DNA from: JBPESN01 sp051710625
Lineage (GTDB): Bacteria; Pseudomonadota; Gammaproteobacteria; Enterobacterales; Enterobacteriaceae
Direction: 5' to 3'
Assembly (NCBI RefSeq): GCF_051710625.1
Contig: NZ_JBPESN010000094.1
Span: 1-7,320 of the forward strand
Length of the DNA stretch: 7,320 bases
Shown here: piece after piece, positions 1 to 6,028 of the stretch
How positions within the stretch are numbered: the stretch's first letter is position 1
Layout of the letters: each line of letters begins with the position of its first letter
The notes under the pieces: generated by a model
The model's database searches: none
Seen by the model: only the letters and a program-made list of their open reading frames with translations
Told to the model about the DNA's origin: nothing
Program-made: the position numbers and the translations under genes

Positions 1-855
1 GATTCGTTTGGTGGCAACCCACCGTTATATTTATGCGGCCTGAGTGCGCTGTAATATCCCACGATATAGTCGGTAATTTCATGAGCTGCTTCGCTGAAGC
101 TTATGTAGCCCGTTACCGGTATCCACTTGTTTTTCAGACTTCTGAAGAAGCGCTCCATCGGACTGTTATCCCAACAGTTACCACGCCGACTCATGCTTTG
201 TTTGATCCGGTAACGCCACAGCAACTGCCGGAACTGCCTGCTCGTATAGTGGCTACCCTGATCGCTGTGGAACATCACTCGGGCTGGTTTACCACGCGTT
301 TCCCATGCCATTTCCAGTGCTTTGATGGTCAGTCTGCTGTCCGGGGAGAACGACATAGCCCAGCCCACCGCTCTCCTCGCGAACAGATCAAGAACAACCG
401 CAAGGTATGCCCAGCGTTTCCCGGTCCAGAGATACGTCACATCGCCGCACCATACCTGGTTTGGCTCCATTACAGCGAACTGGCGCTCAAGATAATTCGG
501 GATCGCAACATGCTCCTGACCGCCACGCTTATACCTGTGCGTCGGCTGCTGACAACTGACCAGCCCCAACTCTTTCATGAGCCTGCCTGCGAGCCAGCGC
601 CCCATCCGGAAGCCTCTCTGGGTTGCCATGGGCGCCAGCTGCATTATGGCTGATACTGTGCAGTTCATGAACCTGACTGCGCAATACCGTTCACCTGCCG
701 TCTGGCCTGTCAGGACGACTTTCCCAGTATTTGTAACTGCTGCGATGAACCCTGAACACGTGACAGAGTGTGGCCACAGGATAATGCGCTCTGAGTTTCC
801 CGATTAACGAGAACTGTTCAGGGAGTCTGACATCAAGAGCGTTGTAGCCTTTTTT
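1..855 (-). pseudogene. IS3-family transposase OrfB (DDE integrase), N-terminal lesions, C-terminus off window
   Basis: OrfB supplies the catalytic rve-type core of the OrfAB transposase. It is entered from orfA through an A-AAA-AAG slippery site at 849-855. Its frame then runs to an in-frame TGA at 691-693, where I recall arginine in relatives. At about 630 the frame shifts again; by comparison with remembered relatives about 14 bases are missing. From ATG 627-629 down to the window edge the frame is open. It contains all three catalytic residues: Asp in WCGDVTY (441-443), Asp in FHSDQGSHY (261-263) and Glu in PMERFFRSLK (153-155). The first two are 59 residues apart and the last two 35 apart, the classical IS3 spacing. 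So the catalytic half is intact in sequence but the full transposase cannot be made. The last residues are outside the window; copy 2 shows them. Confidence 0.92.
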
Positions 856-1107
856 AATGTTTCGTTTTCCATTTCAATGCGTTGTACCTTCTTCTTGAGC
901 TCACGTATTTTGATTTATTCCGGGGTTATGGGAGAGGCTTTTGGCGTTTTCCCCTGTCGCTTATCACGCAGTTGTTTTACCCATTTCGTCATCGTAGAAA
1001 TAACCGACGTCCATGGCTTTTGCTGCTTGCGCGGCGGTGTAATTTTGGTCGACAACCAGTTGAGCGGATTCGCGTTTGAATTCAAGACTAAAATTTCTTC
1101 TTTTCAT
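804..1107 (-). pseudogene. IS3-family transposase OrfA (helix-turn-helix), broken
   Basis: OrfA of IS3 elements is the small DNA-binding protein that recognises the element ends. It begins with ATG at 1105-1107 and a typical lysine/arginine-rich opening (MKRRNFSLEFKRESAQLV), then the AAQAAKAMDVG helix-turn-helix segment. Near 998-1006 the frame breaks: the rest of the protein (STMTKWVKQLRD, later a leucine-zipper-like LKKKVQRIEMENETLKK) is read in another frame, which fits one extra base. In that second frame a TAA at 915-917 replaces a codon that I recall as glutamine in relatives. The normal end is the TAA at 804-806. The 304-bp span is one base more than a multiple of three, consistent with a net +1 insertion. 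Both lesions are seen directly; the intact ancestor is from memory of the family. Confidence 0.88.
849..855 (-). promoter_or_regulatory. Programmed -1 frameshift slippery heptamer (A AAA AAG)
   Basis: On the minus strand the orfA reading frame passes TTA AAA AAG GCT. A, AAA, AAG is the slippery heptamer used by many IS3-family elements to make the OrfAB fusion. Slipping back one base here enters a frame that continues directly into the orfB sequence. The site survives although both flanking frames are broken elsewhere, so it is a relic in this copy. Confidence 0.72.
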
Positions 1108-1152
1108 TGGTGCACCCGTGTTGTTCTAAGGTGAGCAGATCACCTCTGTTCA

Positions 1153-1179
1153 GGTGGCCAAATTCAGTGTGCCACTACA
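1153..1179 (-). repeat. Terminal inverted repeat of IS copy 1 (orfA-proximal end)
   Basis: Read on the minus strand from 1179, this end starts TGTAGTGG and continues to GGCCACC. It matches the other terminus seen in copy 2 (7164-7190) at 20 of 27 positions, including the outermost eight. Terminal TG...CA is the IS3-family rule, so the element edge at 1179 is well supported. Confidence 0.85.
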
Positions 1180-1317
1180 CTATAGGAAAGGCCGAAAAGG
1201 TCGTTAGCCGATGCCACACACCTTGGGTTGCCGTTGTCGTACCTGGCGCCTCCGTCTCAGCAAGAAGGCTTTGTGATATACTGTGTGTGGGTCGGGCCGC
1301 TACGTCATGGCTTCACA

Positions 1318-1346
1318 TTGAATTTTCCGGGCCGAGAGCTTATAAC
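1318..1346 (+). promoter_or_regulatory. Candidate sigma-70 promoter for yafD
   Basis: TTGAAT (1318-1323) and TATAAC (1341-1346) are separated by exactly 17 bp, four or five matches to each consensus hexamer. Transcription would start near 1353 and give a leader of about 90 nt before the GTG of yafD. A second, weaker candidate lies just upstream: an extended -10, TG-A-TATACT at 1274-1282, without a good -35. Both sit inside the 264-bp gene-free stretch 1180-1443 between the IS end and yafD, where I see no other feature. The IS does not interrupt either candidate. Confidence 0.5.
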
Positions 1347-1443
1347 AGCATAAAATCGTAAGGTGCATGTGGACGAAAAACAGCGGGGAATTAACTTAAA
1401 CACCGCCACGGGCGCAAAAAACTTGGGAACATAGGCGGTAACC

Positions 1444-2283
1444 GTGCCAAAAAAAACATATGCCGTCAGGTATGTCGCGGGCCAGCCAGTCGAGCGTATT
1501 TTCCCACCTCTTGCCTCTGGCCAATTAGGTCAGGCGTTGCCGCCGGGAGAACCTCTGCCGGGCCCGCGCATTTTGCGGGCGATGGTATGGAATATCTTCA
1601 AACAGCAGCGCGCCAATTGGCTATCAGTTCTGCAGGGGTTTGGTAAAGACGCCCAGCTGGTCCTGCTACAGGAAGCGCAAACTACTCCTGAACTGCTCCG
1701 ATTCGCCACTTCTCATTACCTGGCTGCGGATCAGGTTCCTGCATTGATTTTCCCTCAGCATTCGTCTGGGGTGATGACCCTATCCGCGGCTCATCCCGTC
1801 TACTGCTGTCCGCTACGGGAACGTGAACCGCTGTTACGGTTAGCTAAATCGGCGCTGGTGACCGTGTATCCAATCTACAATGGCCAGCTGCTAATGGTGG
1901 TCAATATCCATGCGGTGAATTTCAGTCTGGGCATTGATGTATACAGTAAGCAGTTGGACCCCATCGGAGAGCAGATCTGTAATCACAGCGGTCCGGTGAT
2001 CATGGCGGGGGATTTTAACGCCTGGAGCCGACAGCGTATGTTAGCGCTTTACCGTTTCGCGGAACGAATGGGCCTGGGCGAAGTGAGATTTGTCGACGAT
2101 CAGCGCCGACGGGCGTTTGGCCGTCCGCTGGATTTCGTTTTTTACCGCGATATGAACGTCTGCGAGGCGTCGGTGCTGGTTACCGAGGCCTCAGACCATA
2201 ATCCCTTACTGGTCGAGTTTGAGCTTGCCCCCCGTCGCGGGCGGCTCCCGGCGGAACCGAAAATCGTCGGTATCGGAACTTAG
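1444..2283 (+). CDS. yafD: YafD, endonuclease/exonuclease/phosphatase-family protein
   Basis: A 279-residue protein that I recognise as enterobacterial YafD, slightly longer than the E. coli protein. It belongs to the Mg-dependent endonuclease/exonuclease/phosphatase (EEP) fold shared with exonuclease III and DNase I; its physiological substrate is not established. All core motifs are present: VWN with Asn50, LLQE with Glu77, NIHAVN with His156, AGDFN with Asp190 and Asn192, RPLDFVFYR with Asp230, and the terminal SDHNPL with Asp251-His252. The catalytic site therefore looks intact. No signal peptide or membrane segment is evident. The start is GTG; AGGCGG at 1433-1438 lies five bases upstream, and the N-terminus (KKTYAVRYVAGQP) aligns with remembered homologues from the first residues. 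The C-terminal 20 residues are variable. In E. coli yafE follows; here it is absent. Confidence 0.95.
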   Translation: MPKKTYAVRYVAGQPVERIFPPLASGQLGQALPPGEPLPGPRILRAMVWNIFKQQRANWLSVLQGFGKDAQLVLLQEAQTTPELLRFATSHYLAADQVPALIFPQHSSGVMTLSAAHPVYCCPLREREPLLRLAKSALVTVYPIYNGQLLMVVNIHAVNFSLGIDVYSKQLDPIGEQICNHSGPVIMAGDFNAWSRQRMLALYRFAERMGLGEVRFVDDQRRRAFGRPLDFVFYRDMNVCEASVLVTEASDHNPLLVEFELAPRRGRLPAEPKIVGIGT

Positions 2284-2351
2284 GCCCTCAGTGTTGGGTG
2301 CCTATATTTCCAATGCCGTAGCGGGGTTCAAAACGGGGGAGTGCAGACAGA

Positions 2352-2393
2352 CATCATAAAAAGCAGATGATGTAGCGTCTGCCTTTTATGATG
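2352..2393. terminator. Bidirectional hairpin terminator between yafD and mltD
   Basis: CATCATAAAA (2352-2361) pairs perfectly with TTTTATGATG (2384-2393). Inside, after one A/C mismatch, GCAGA (2363-2367) pairs with TCTGC (2378-2382) around a 10-base loop. The A-run on the left and T-run on the right give a GCAGA/TCTGC stem followed by a U tract on either strand. The minus-strand version has five consecutive Ts and is the better terminator. Placement between two convergent genes, 69 bp after the yafD stop and 80 bp after the mltD stop, fits a shared terminator. The GC stem is only 5 bp, so efficiency is uncertain. Confidence 0.65.
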
Positions 2394-2472
2394 CTAACGG
2401 TGGCATGAATCTGCCCAGGCATCGCGTCTGCTGTCTCAGATCGCTGAAAAAAACGAGGTGTTCAGCGCTGCC

Positions 2473-3852
2473 TCAGGAATCCGTTGACTTGCCGTTAACG
2501 AACAGCGTGAGCTTAAGCCCCGGCTGCAGGTTGTTCGCATTAGTCAACGCATCGTTCCAGCGCATTACGTCTTTGATATCGACGCCGTGGTGCCGGCGGG
2601 CGATGCTCGCCAGGGAATCCCCCTTGCGCACCTGATAGGTAATGCTGTTGTTGCTGGCAATCTGCAACGTGCCGCTGCTGACTTTCAGCGTCTGGCCCAC
2701 CTTCAGGCTACGCGCGCTGCGCAGATTATTCCACTTCTGCAAGTCAGCAGTTTTAACGTTAAGCCGTTGTGCGATGCCGGATAACGTATCTCCGGCACGG
2801 ACCTCATAGCTGCCGCTGCCGAGGTTATCGGCAAGCTGCGTGGACTGCACCGCCGCAATGTCGCCTTCCGCCAGCGCGGTACGCAGCTGATAAGCATGCT
2901 CTTTGGGCGGCATGATGTAATGCGGTCCATTGGGCGCCGTCACGTTGCGCTTATAGCCAGTGTTGAAGCTTTTCGACTTGGTCAGCGACAGGCTCGACAT
3001 TTCCGCCGCCTGCGTCAGGCCGATCTGCTAGCCGACTTCCGCCCGCGCCAGTGCGCGCTGTTCATTCGATTTAGGCAACGTGATGCCAAATTGTTTGCTA
3101 TTCTTAATGAGGTTGCTAAGCGCAAGCATCTTCGGAACATAAATGGTGGTTTTGCGAGGCAAAGCCAACGACCAGAAGTCGGTGGGGCGGCCCCTGGCCT
3201 TATTACGCTTAATGGCCTGCATAATACGGCCTTCACCACTATTATAGGCAGCAATAGTCAATAGCTAGTCGCCGTCGAACATACGGTTAAGCCGCTGCAT
3301 CATATCCAGCGCAACGGTGGTGTGATGGACGCCACAACATCACAGCGGCCGTCATACCATTGATTTTGCTTCAGGCCATAATTCTTGCCTGTCTGGGGAA
3401 CAATTTGCCAAAGGCCAGCCGCGTTAGAGGCGGATGTTGCCTTAGGGTCAAAAGCGCTCTCCACTATGGGTAGCAGTACCAGTGCCATCGGCATCTTACG
3501 TTGCTTAATCTGCTCGACAATCCAGTAGATGTACGGCCCTGCCCGTAATGTTACATCGTGGAGATAGCTCTTCTGTTTCAAATAACGCTTTTGTTGCTCG
3601 CGGACCCGGACGTTATCCGGTATCTGCATCTTCAGCTCGTCGCCAATGAAGTTCCACAAACCGCCTCGCGGCAGGCTAGTGTTAATATCTTGCCATCGCG
3701 CGGTACCCGCTCGGTCATCTGTGTACTTTCCTGCTTCACCTTGACCTGCCGAAGAAACACTCTGTGCATGCTGTTCGGGGGGGCGTGGCCTGCCTGGACG
3801 CTTGACACCCCACCAGCAAGACCGAGGCGAATAAGATCGCATGAGTCTTCAT
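2473..3852 (-). pseudogene. mltD: mltD, membrane-bound lytic murein transglycosylase D, inactivated by four lesions
   Basis: MltD is an outer-membrane lipoprotein that cleaves peptidoglycan glycan strands, forming 1,6-anhydro-muramyl ends. The original start is ATG at 3850-3852, giving a signal peptide with lipobox LVGC. Recognisable parts follow in order: the transglycosylase domain with catalytic-glutamate motif LPIVESAFDP, GLWQIVPQTG and AAYNSGEG, then two C-terminal LysM peptidoglycan-binding repeats (YEVRAGDTLSGIAQRL and TYQVRKGDSLASIARR), ending in TGA at 2473-2475. Four lesions are visible. A seven-C run (G7 on the + strand, 3777-3783) carries one base too many just after the lipobox. 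A frameshift near 3323-3335 falls in the DVVAS segment. A TAG at 3265-3267 stands where family members have Trp (DGDWLLT). A second TAG lies at 3028-3030. The span is the usual full length (about 450 codons), so decay is by small mutations without large deletion. gloB lies upstream in the same direction. Confidence 0.95.
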
Positions 3853-3853
3853 A

Positions 3854-3875
3854 CTGTATGTCATCTGTATGTCAA
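3854..3875 (-). repeat. 11-bp tandem duplication in front of mltD, creating a TTGACA box
   Basis: CTGTATGTCAT (3854-3864) is followed directly by CTGTATGTCAA (3865-3875), two 11-bp units differing only in the last base. They lie one base upstream of the mltD start codon. On the minus strand the distal unit contributes a perfect TTGACA (3870-3875), 16 bp from TATGAA (3848-3853). That -10 overlaps the start codon, so this pair could not drive the normal mltD message. No clear Shine-Dalgarno sequence remains before the ATG. Confidence 0.55.
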
Positions 3876-3936
3876 TAGTCGCTTAAAAGGCGAGCAATGA
3901 TACTTTAAAAAGCCTGGGACATTACAACTAAAACCC

Positions 3937-4692
3937 TTAGAAATGATCCTTCTTCTCGCGTAATGCCGCAAAAACGCGCCATTTCTCGCCAGGAGCGGGG
4001 TGAACATTTAATTTATTTTGTAAATCAACGTCATGGAAACGTAAGAAAAGATTAATTTGTCGCTCTAAATGCAGTTTTGTCGGCAGGCTGGGCTGGTTTT
4101 TCAGCCGTAACTCTTTAATTTCACGTTGATAACCAGTAATAACGCTATCTTGGGGTAACAGGGCGGCAGCAAAGTTTAAATTGCTTAAAGTATACTCATG
4201 TGCGGCACAGATAAGGGTAGCGGACGGAAGCTGATTGACCTTCTGAAAAGACTCATACATTTGCCTGGGTGTACCCTCAAACAGCCGGCCGCAACCTGCG
4301 GAAAAAACCGTGTCGCCGCAAAAAAGCCAGGGCGCGCTGTAAAATCCGATATGTCCGAGTGTATGACCGGGTAATGCCATTATGCTGAAGGTGTGGTCCA
4401 GTAATGTCAGGCTATCGCCTTCGTTGACTATCTGCGTTGCGCCTTTGGAACGGGTTTCTTCCGGGCCGTAGACTGACACGGGAAAATGCTGCAGCAGCTC
4501 GCTAACGCCGCCCACATGGTCCTGGTGATGATGAGTTAATAAAACGGCCACAGGGGTCAGCCGGTGGTCGGCCAGCGCCTGCAACACCGGCGCCGCCTCG
4601 CCCGGATCGACCACCAGGCACCGCCGCCTGTCGTCATTGTGTAAAAGCCAAATGTAATTATCCGCCAATGCGGGAATGCTGATAAGATTCAT
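3937..4692 (-). CDS. gloB: GloB, hydroxyacylglutathione hydrolase (glyoxalase II)
   Basis: Glyoxalase II hydrolyses S-D-lactoylglutathione, made by glyoxalase I from methylglyoxal and glutathione, to D-lactate and free glutathione. It is a cytoplasmic metallo-beta-lactamase-fold enzyme with two metal ions. With the start at 4690-4692 the protein is 251 residues, the same as E. coli GloB. Metal ligands are all present: THHHQDH with His54, His56, Asp58 and His59; His110 in LPGHTLGH; Asp127 in FCGDTVF; His165 in CAAHEYT. The C-terminal substrate-binding segment (Lys and Arg rich, RLKNQPSLPT) is also intact. I chose the internal ATG over an upstream one at 4759-4761 because AGAGG (4699-4703) is spaced six bases from it and MNLISIPAL is the family N-terminus. 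The upstream extension would also overlap divergent yafS. The downstream gene mltD is dead, but gloB shows no damage. Confidence 0.97.
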   Translation of the reverse strand: MNLISIPALADNYIWLLHNDDRRRCLVVDPGEAAPVLQALADHRLTPVAVLLTHHHQDHVGGVSELLQHFPVSVYGPEETRSKGATQIVNEGDSLTLLDHTFSIMALPGHTLGHIGFYSAPWLFCGDTVFSAGCGRLFEGTPRQMYESFQKVNQLPSATLICAAHEYTLSNLNFAAALLPQDSVITGYQREIKELRLKNQPSLPTKLHLERQINLFLRFHDVDLQNKLNVHPAPGEKWRVFAALREKKDHF

Positions 4693-4738
4693 TGTTAACC
4701 TCTTTATTTTTTCTATGGCCCTTAGAAGATAGACAAAC
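4693..4738. promoter_or_regulatory. Divergent gloB/yafS intergenic control region
   Basis: Only 46 bp separate the two divergent start codons, so promoters for both genes must overlap each other or extend into the opposing coding sequence. The gloB ribosome site AGAGG is clear (minus strand, 4699-4703). For yafS only a weak AGAAG at 4724-4728 is visible. A poor match, TTGTTA (4692-4697), 16 bp, TATGGC (4714-4719), is the best plus-strand promoter candidate. I see no convincing minus-strand promoter. Confidence 0.4.
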
Positions 4739-5467
4739 ATGAAACCAGCGCAAAGTAACAAAACAATTGAGGCGCCTGTCTCATGGGACGATATTCCCTG
4801 CGGGGCTTACTATCGTCAGGCGCTGGAAGAGGGTTTGAAAGCCTGGTGGCCAAAGCTGTTCGGTTTCCATCTACTTAAAATCGGCGCGCTGAGCGCGGAT
4901 CTGGATACCGGCGATTGTGCGATTTCTCATCAGGTGAATGTGGGACTTGAAGGCGAGCGTTTGCAGGTCATCGCCGATCCTTATCAATTACCCTTTGCCA
5001 ATAAGTCGGCTGATGCCTGTCTGCTGGCCCATACCTTATCCTATACCGGCGATCCCCATAGGCTGCTGCGGGAGGTGGATCGCGTGCTTATTGATGACGG
5101 CTGGCTGGTCATCACGACGTTTAACCCGGTAAGTATGCTGGGGTTGGGCAAAATCTGCCCGGTTCTCTTTCGCCGCCAGCCGTACAGAAGCCGCATGTAT
5201 ACGCAGATGCGGCTATTGGATTGGCTGGGGGTGCTTAATTTCGAGGTTTTGCACCGCACTTATCTGCAAGTGCTGCCGTGGCGGCGCCAGGGGGGGAGGC
5301 TGCTCAGCACCCATTTTCCGGCTATCGGTTGCTTGAGCGTGATTGTCGCGCGAAAACGCACATTCCCCCTCAGCCTGACGCCGCTGAAAAACTCGACGCC
5401 CTCCAGGGGATTACGCAGGCCGGTTAACGCCACTACCCGCAGTTGCCGGCAACGGCATGTCTTATAA
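4739..5467 (+). CDS. yafS: YafS, SAM-dependent methyltransferase-like protein
   Basis: A 242-residue protein that I recognise as YafS, about the same length as in E. coli (240). It has the class I SAM-methyltransferase arrangement, and its substrate is unknown. The visible core runs from HLLKIG (44-49, the position of motif I), through ADPYQLPFANKSADACLLAHTL (79-100, with the acidic residue and the hydrophobic strand of motifs II and IV), to LREVDRVLIDDGWLVITTFNP (110-130, the helix and strand around motif VI). The normal glycine-rich GxGxG of motif I is not present. From memory this is also true of the family and not damage here. The conserved SWDDIP opening supports the start at 4739. The basic, variable C-terminus (RKRTFPL onward) is typical. 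It is divergent from gloB and convergent with rnhA. No frameshift or internal stop is seen. Confidence 0.93.
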   Translation: MKPAQSNKTIEAPVSWDDIPCGAYYRQALEEGLKAWWPKLFGFHLLKIGALSADLDTGDCAISHQVNVGLEGERLQVIADPYQLPFANKSADACLLAHTLSYTGDPHRLLREVDRVLIDDGWLVITTFNPVSMLGLGKICPVLFRRQPYRSRMYTQMRLLDWLGVLNFEVLHRTYLQVLPWRRQGGRLLSTHFPAIGCLSVIVARKRTFPLSLTPLKNSTPSRGLRRPVNATTRSCRQRHVL

Positions 5468-5469
5468 AC

Positions 5470-5485
5470 AAAGCGAACCCGCTTT
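5470..5485. terminator. Small hairpin at the yafS/rnhA convergent junction
   Basis: AAAGCG (5470-5475) and CGCTTT (5480-5485) pair over 6 bp with a four-base loop. The hairpin lies between two convergent stop codons and its right arm overlaps the rnhA stop (5484-5486). Flanking A and T residues are few, so it is at best a weak intrinsic terminator. No other candidate fits in the 16-bp gap. Confidence 0.4.
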
Positions 5486-5975
5486 AATCCGCCCGGCCGT
5501 CGCTCGTTTGCGCTTCCACCCGATAACCGGTGTCCTCCAATGCCGGATGACCGGCGCCGGTGCGCGCCAGTTCATCGCAGCGTTCGTTTTCCGGGTGGCC
5601 CGCGTGGCCCTTCACCCAATCCCAGCGCAGGGTATGAGGCTGAATGGCCGCGTCCAGCCGCTGCCATAAGTCGACGTTTTTTACGGGTTTCTTGTCGGCG
5701 GTTTTCCAGCCCCGCTTTTTCCAGTTGTGTATCCATTGGGTAATCCCCTGGCGGACGTACTGGCTGTCGGTACTAAGCACCACCTCGCAGGCATCCGTCA
5801 GCGCCTCCAAGGCCACAATCGCCGCCATCAGCTCCATACGATTATTGGTGGTCAGGCGATAACCGGCGCTAAAGGTTTTTTCGTGCTGTTTATAGCGCAG
5901 TATGGCGCCATAGCCGCCGGGACCGGGATTGCCCAGGCACGAACCGTCGGTGAAAATTGCAACCTGTTTGCGCAT
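5484..5975 (-). CDS. rnhA: RnhA, ribonuclease HI
   Basis: Ribonuclease HI cuts the RNA strand of RNA:DNA hybrids, removing R-loops and helping to clear primers. The 163-residue protein is nearly collinear with E. coli RNase HI (155 residues). The active-site residues are at the same positions: Asp10 (FTDGSC), Glu48 (NNRMELMA), Asp70 (STDSQY), His124 (GHAGHPEN) and Asp134 (RCDELAR). The basic handle region is intact (WKKRGWKTADKKPVKN, about 85-100). The C-terminus carries roughly eight extra residues beyond the usual YxVE ending (AQTSDGRAD). The ATG at 5973-5975 matches the family start; the ribosome site is weak, with GGAG 14 bases away. The gene is divergent from dnaQ, as in other enterobacteria. 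Confidence 0.98.
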   Translation of the reverse strand: MRKQVAIFTDGSCLGNPGPGGYGAILRYKQHEKTFSAGYRLTTNNRMELMAAIVALEALTDACEVVLSTDSQYVRQGITQWIHNWKKRGWKTADKKPVKNVDLWQRLDAAIQPHTLRWDWVKGHAGHPENERCDELARTGAGHPALEDTGYRVEAQTSDGRAD

Positions 5976-6028
5976 CTCTGCTAAACTTGCTCCATGTTAA
6001 AAGCCCAAGTCTGACATAAACGAGCATT
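5976..6028. promoter_or_regulatory. Divergent rnhA/dnaQ control region
   Basis: The two start codons are 53 bp apart. In E. coli the corresponding spacer is known to carry overlapping divergent promoters for rnhA and dnaQ, and the same arrangement is inferred here. On the plus strand TTGCTC (5987-5992) is a plausible -35, but the hexamer 17 bp later (TCTGAC) is a poor -10. Neither gene has a strong ribosome site; dnaQ has only GAG about five bases before ATG, in keeping with low dnaQ expression. Confidence 0.55.

Larger units (their letters stand above)
1..1179 (-). mobile_element. IS3-family insertion sequence, copy 1 (left end outside window, degenerate)
   Basis: This is an insertion sequence read on the minus strand. 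It has the standard IS3 layout: a small helix-turn-helix orfA (start codon at 1105-1107), then an overlapping orfB with a D,D(35)E integrase core, and an imperfect terminal inverted repeat ending at 1179. The other terminus is off the left edge. The second copy at 7164 shows that 57 bp are missing, so the full element would be about 1236 bp, a normal IS3-family length. This copy is inactive as read: orfA has a one-base shift and an in-frame stop, and orfB has a stop and a deletion. The target duplication cannot be tested because the left flank is absent. Family assignment rests on the recognised transposase sequence; I cannot name the exact element. Confidence 0.93.

Noticed and set aside
33..653. 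206-residue plus-strand open frame at the left end
   Set aside because: It lies antisense to the IS transposase orfB, whose recognisable DDE protein reads on the other strand. The plus-strand protein has no family resemblance.
1107..1361. 84-residue plus-strand frame between the IS and yafD
   Set aside because: It starts inside the IS, crosses the inverted repeat and the yafD promoter region, and shows no recognisable protein features.
3777..3783. Seven-base homopolymer as a phase-variation switch for mltD
   Set aside because: Slippage here could restore the first frame, but three further lesions downstream would still prevent a full product, so switching would have no effect.
3300..3842. 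180-residue minus-strand frame as an independent gene
   Set aside because: It is the N-terminal piece of mltD in the shifted frame. Its first residues are an out-of-frame reading of the signal peptide, and the true start with lipobox is at 3850-3852.
3937..4761. 274-residue version of GloB with upstream start
   Set aside because: The extra 23 residues overlap divergent yafS and lack homology. A good ribosome site and the family N-terminus support the start at 4690-4692.
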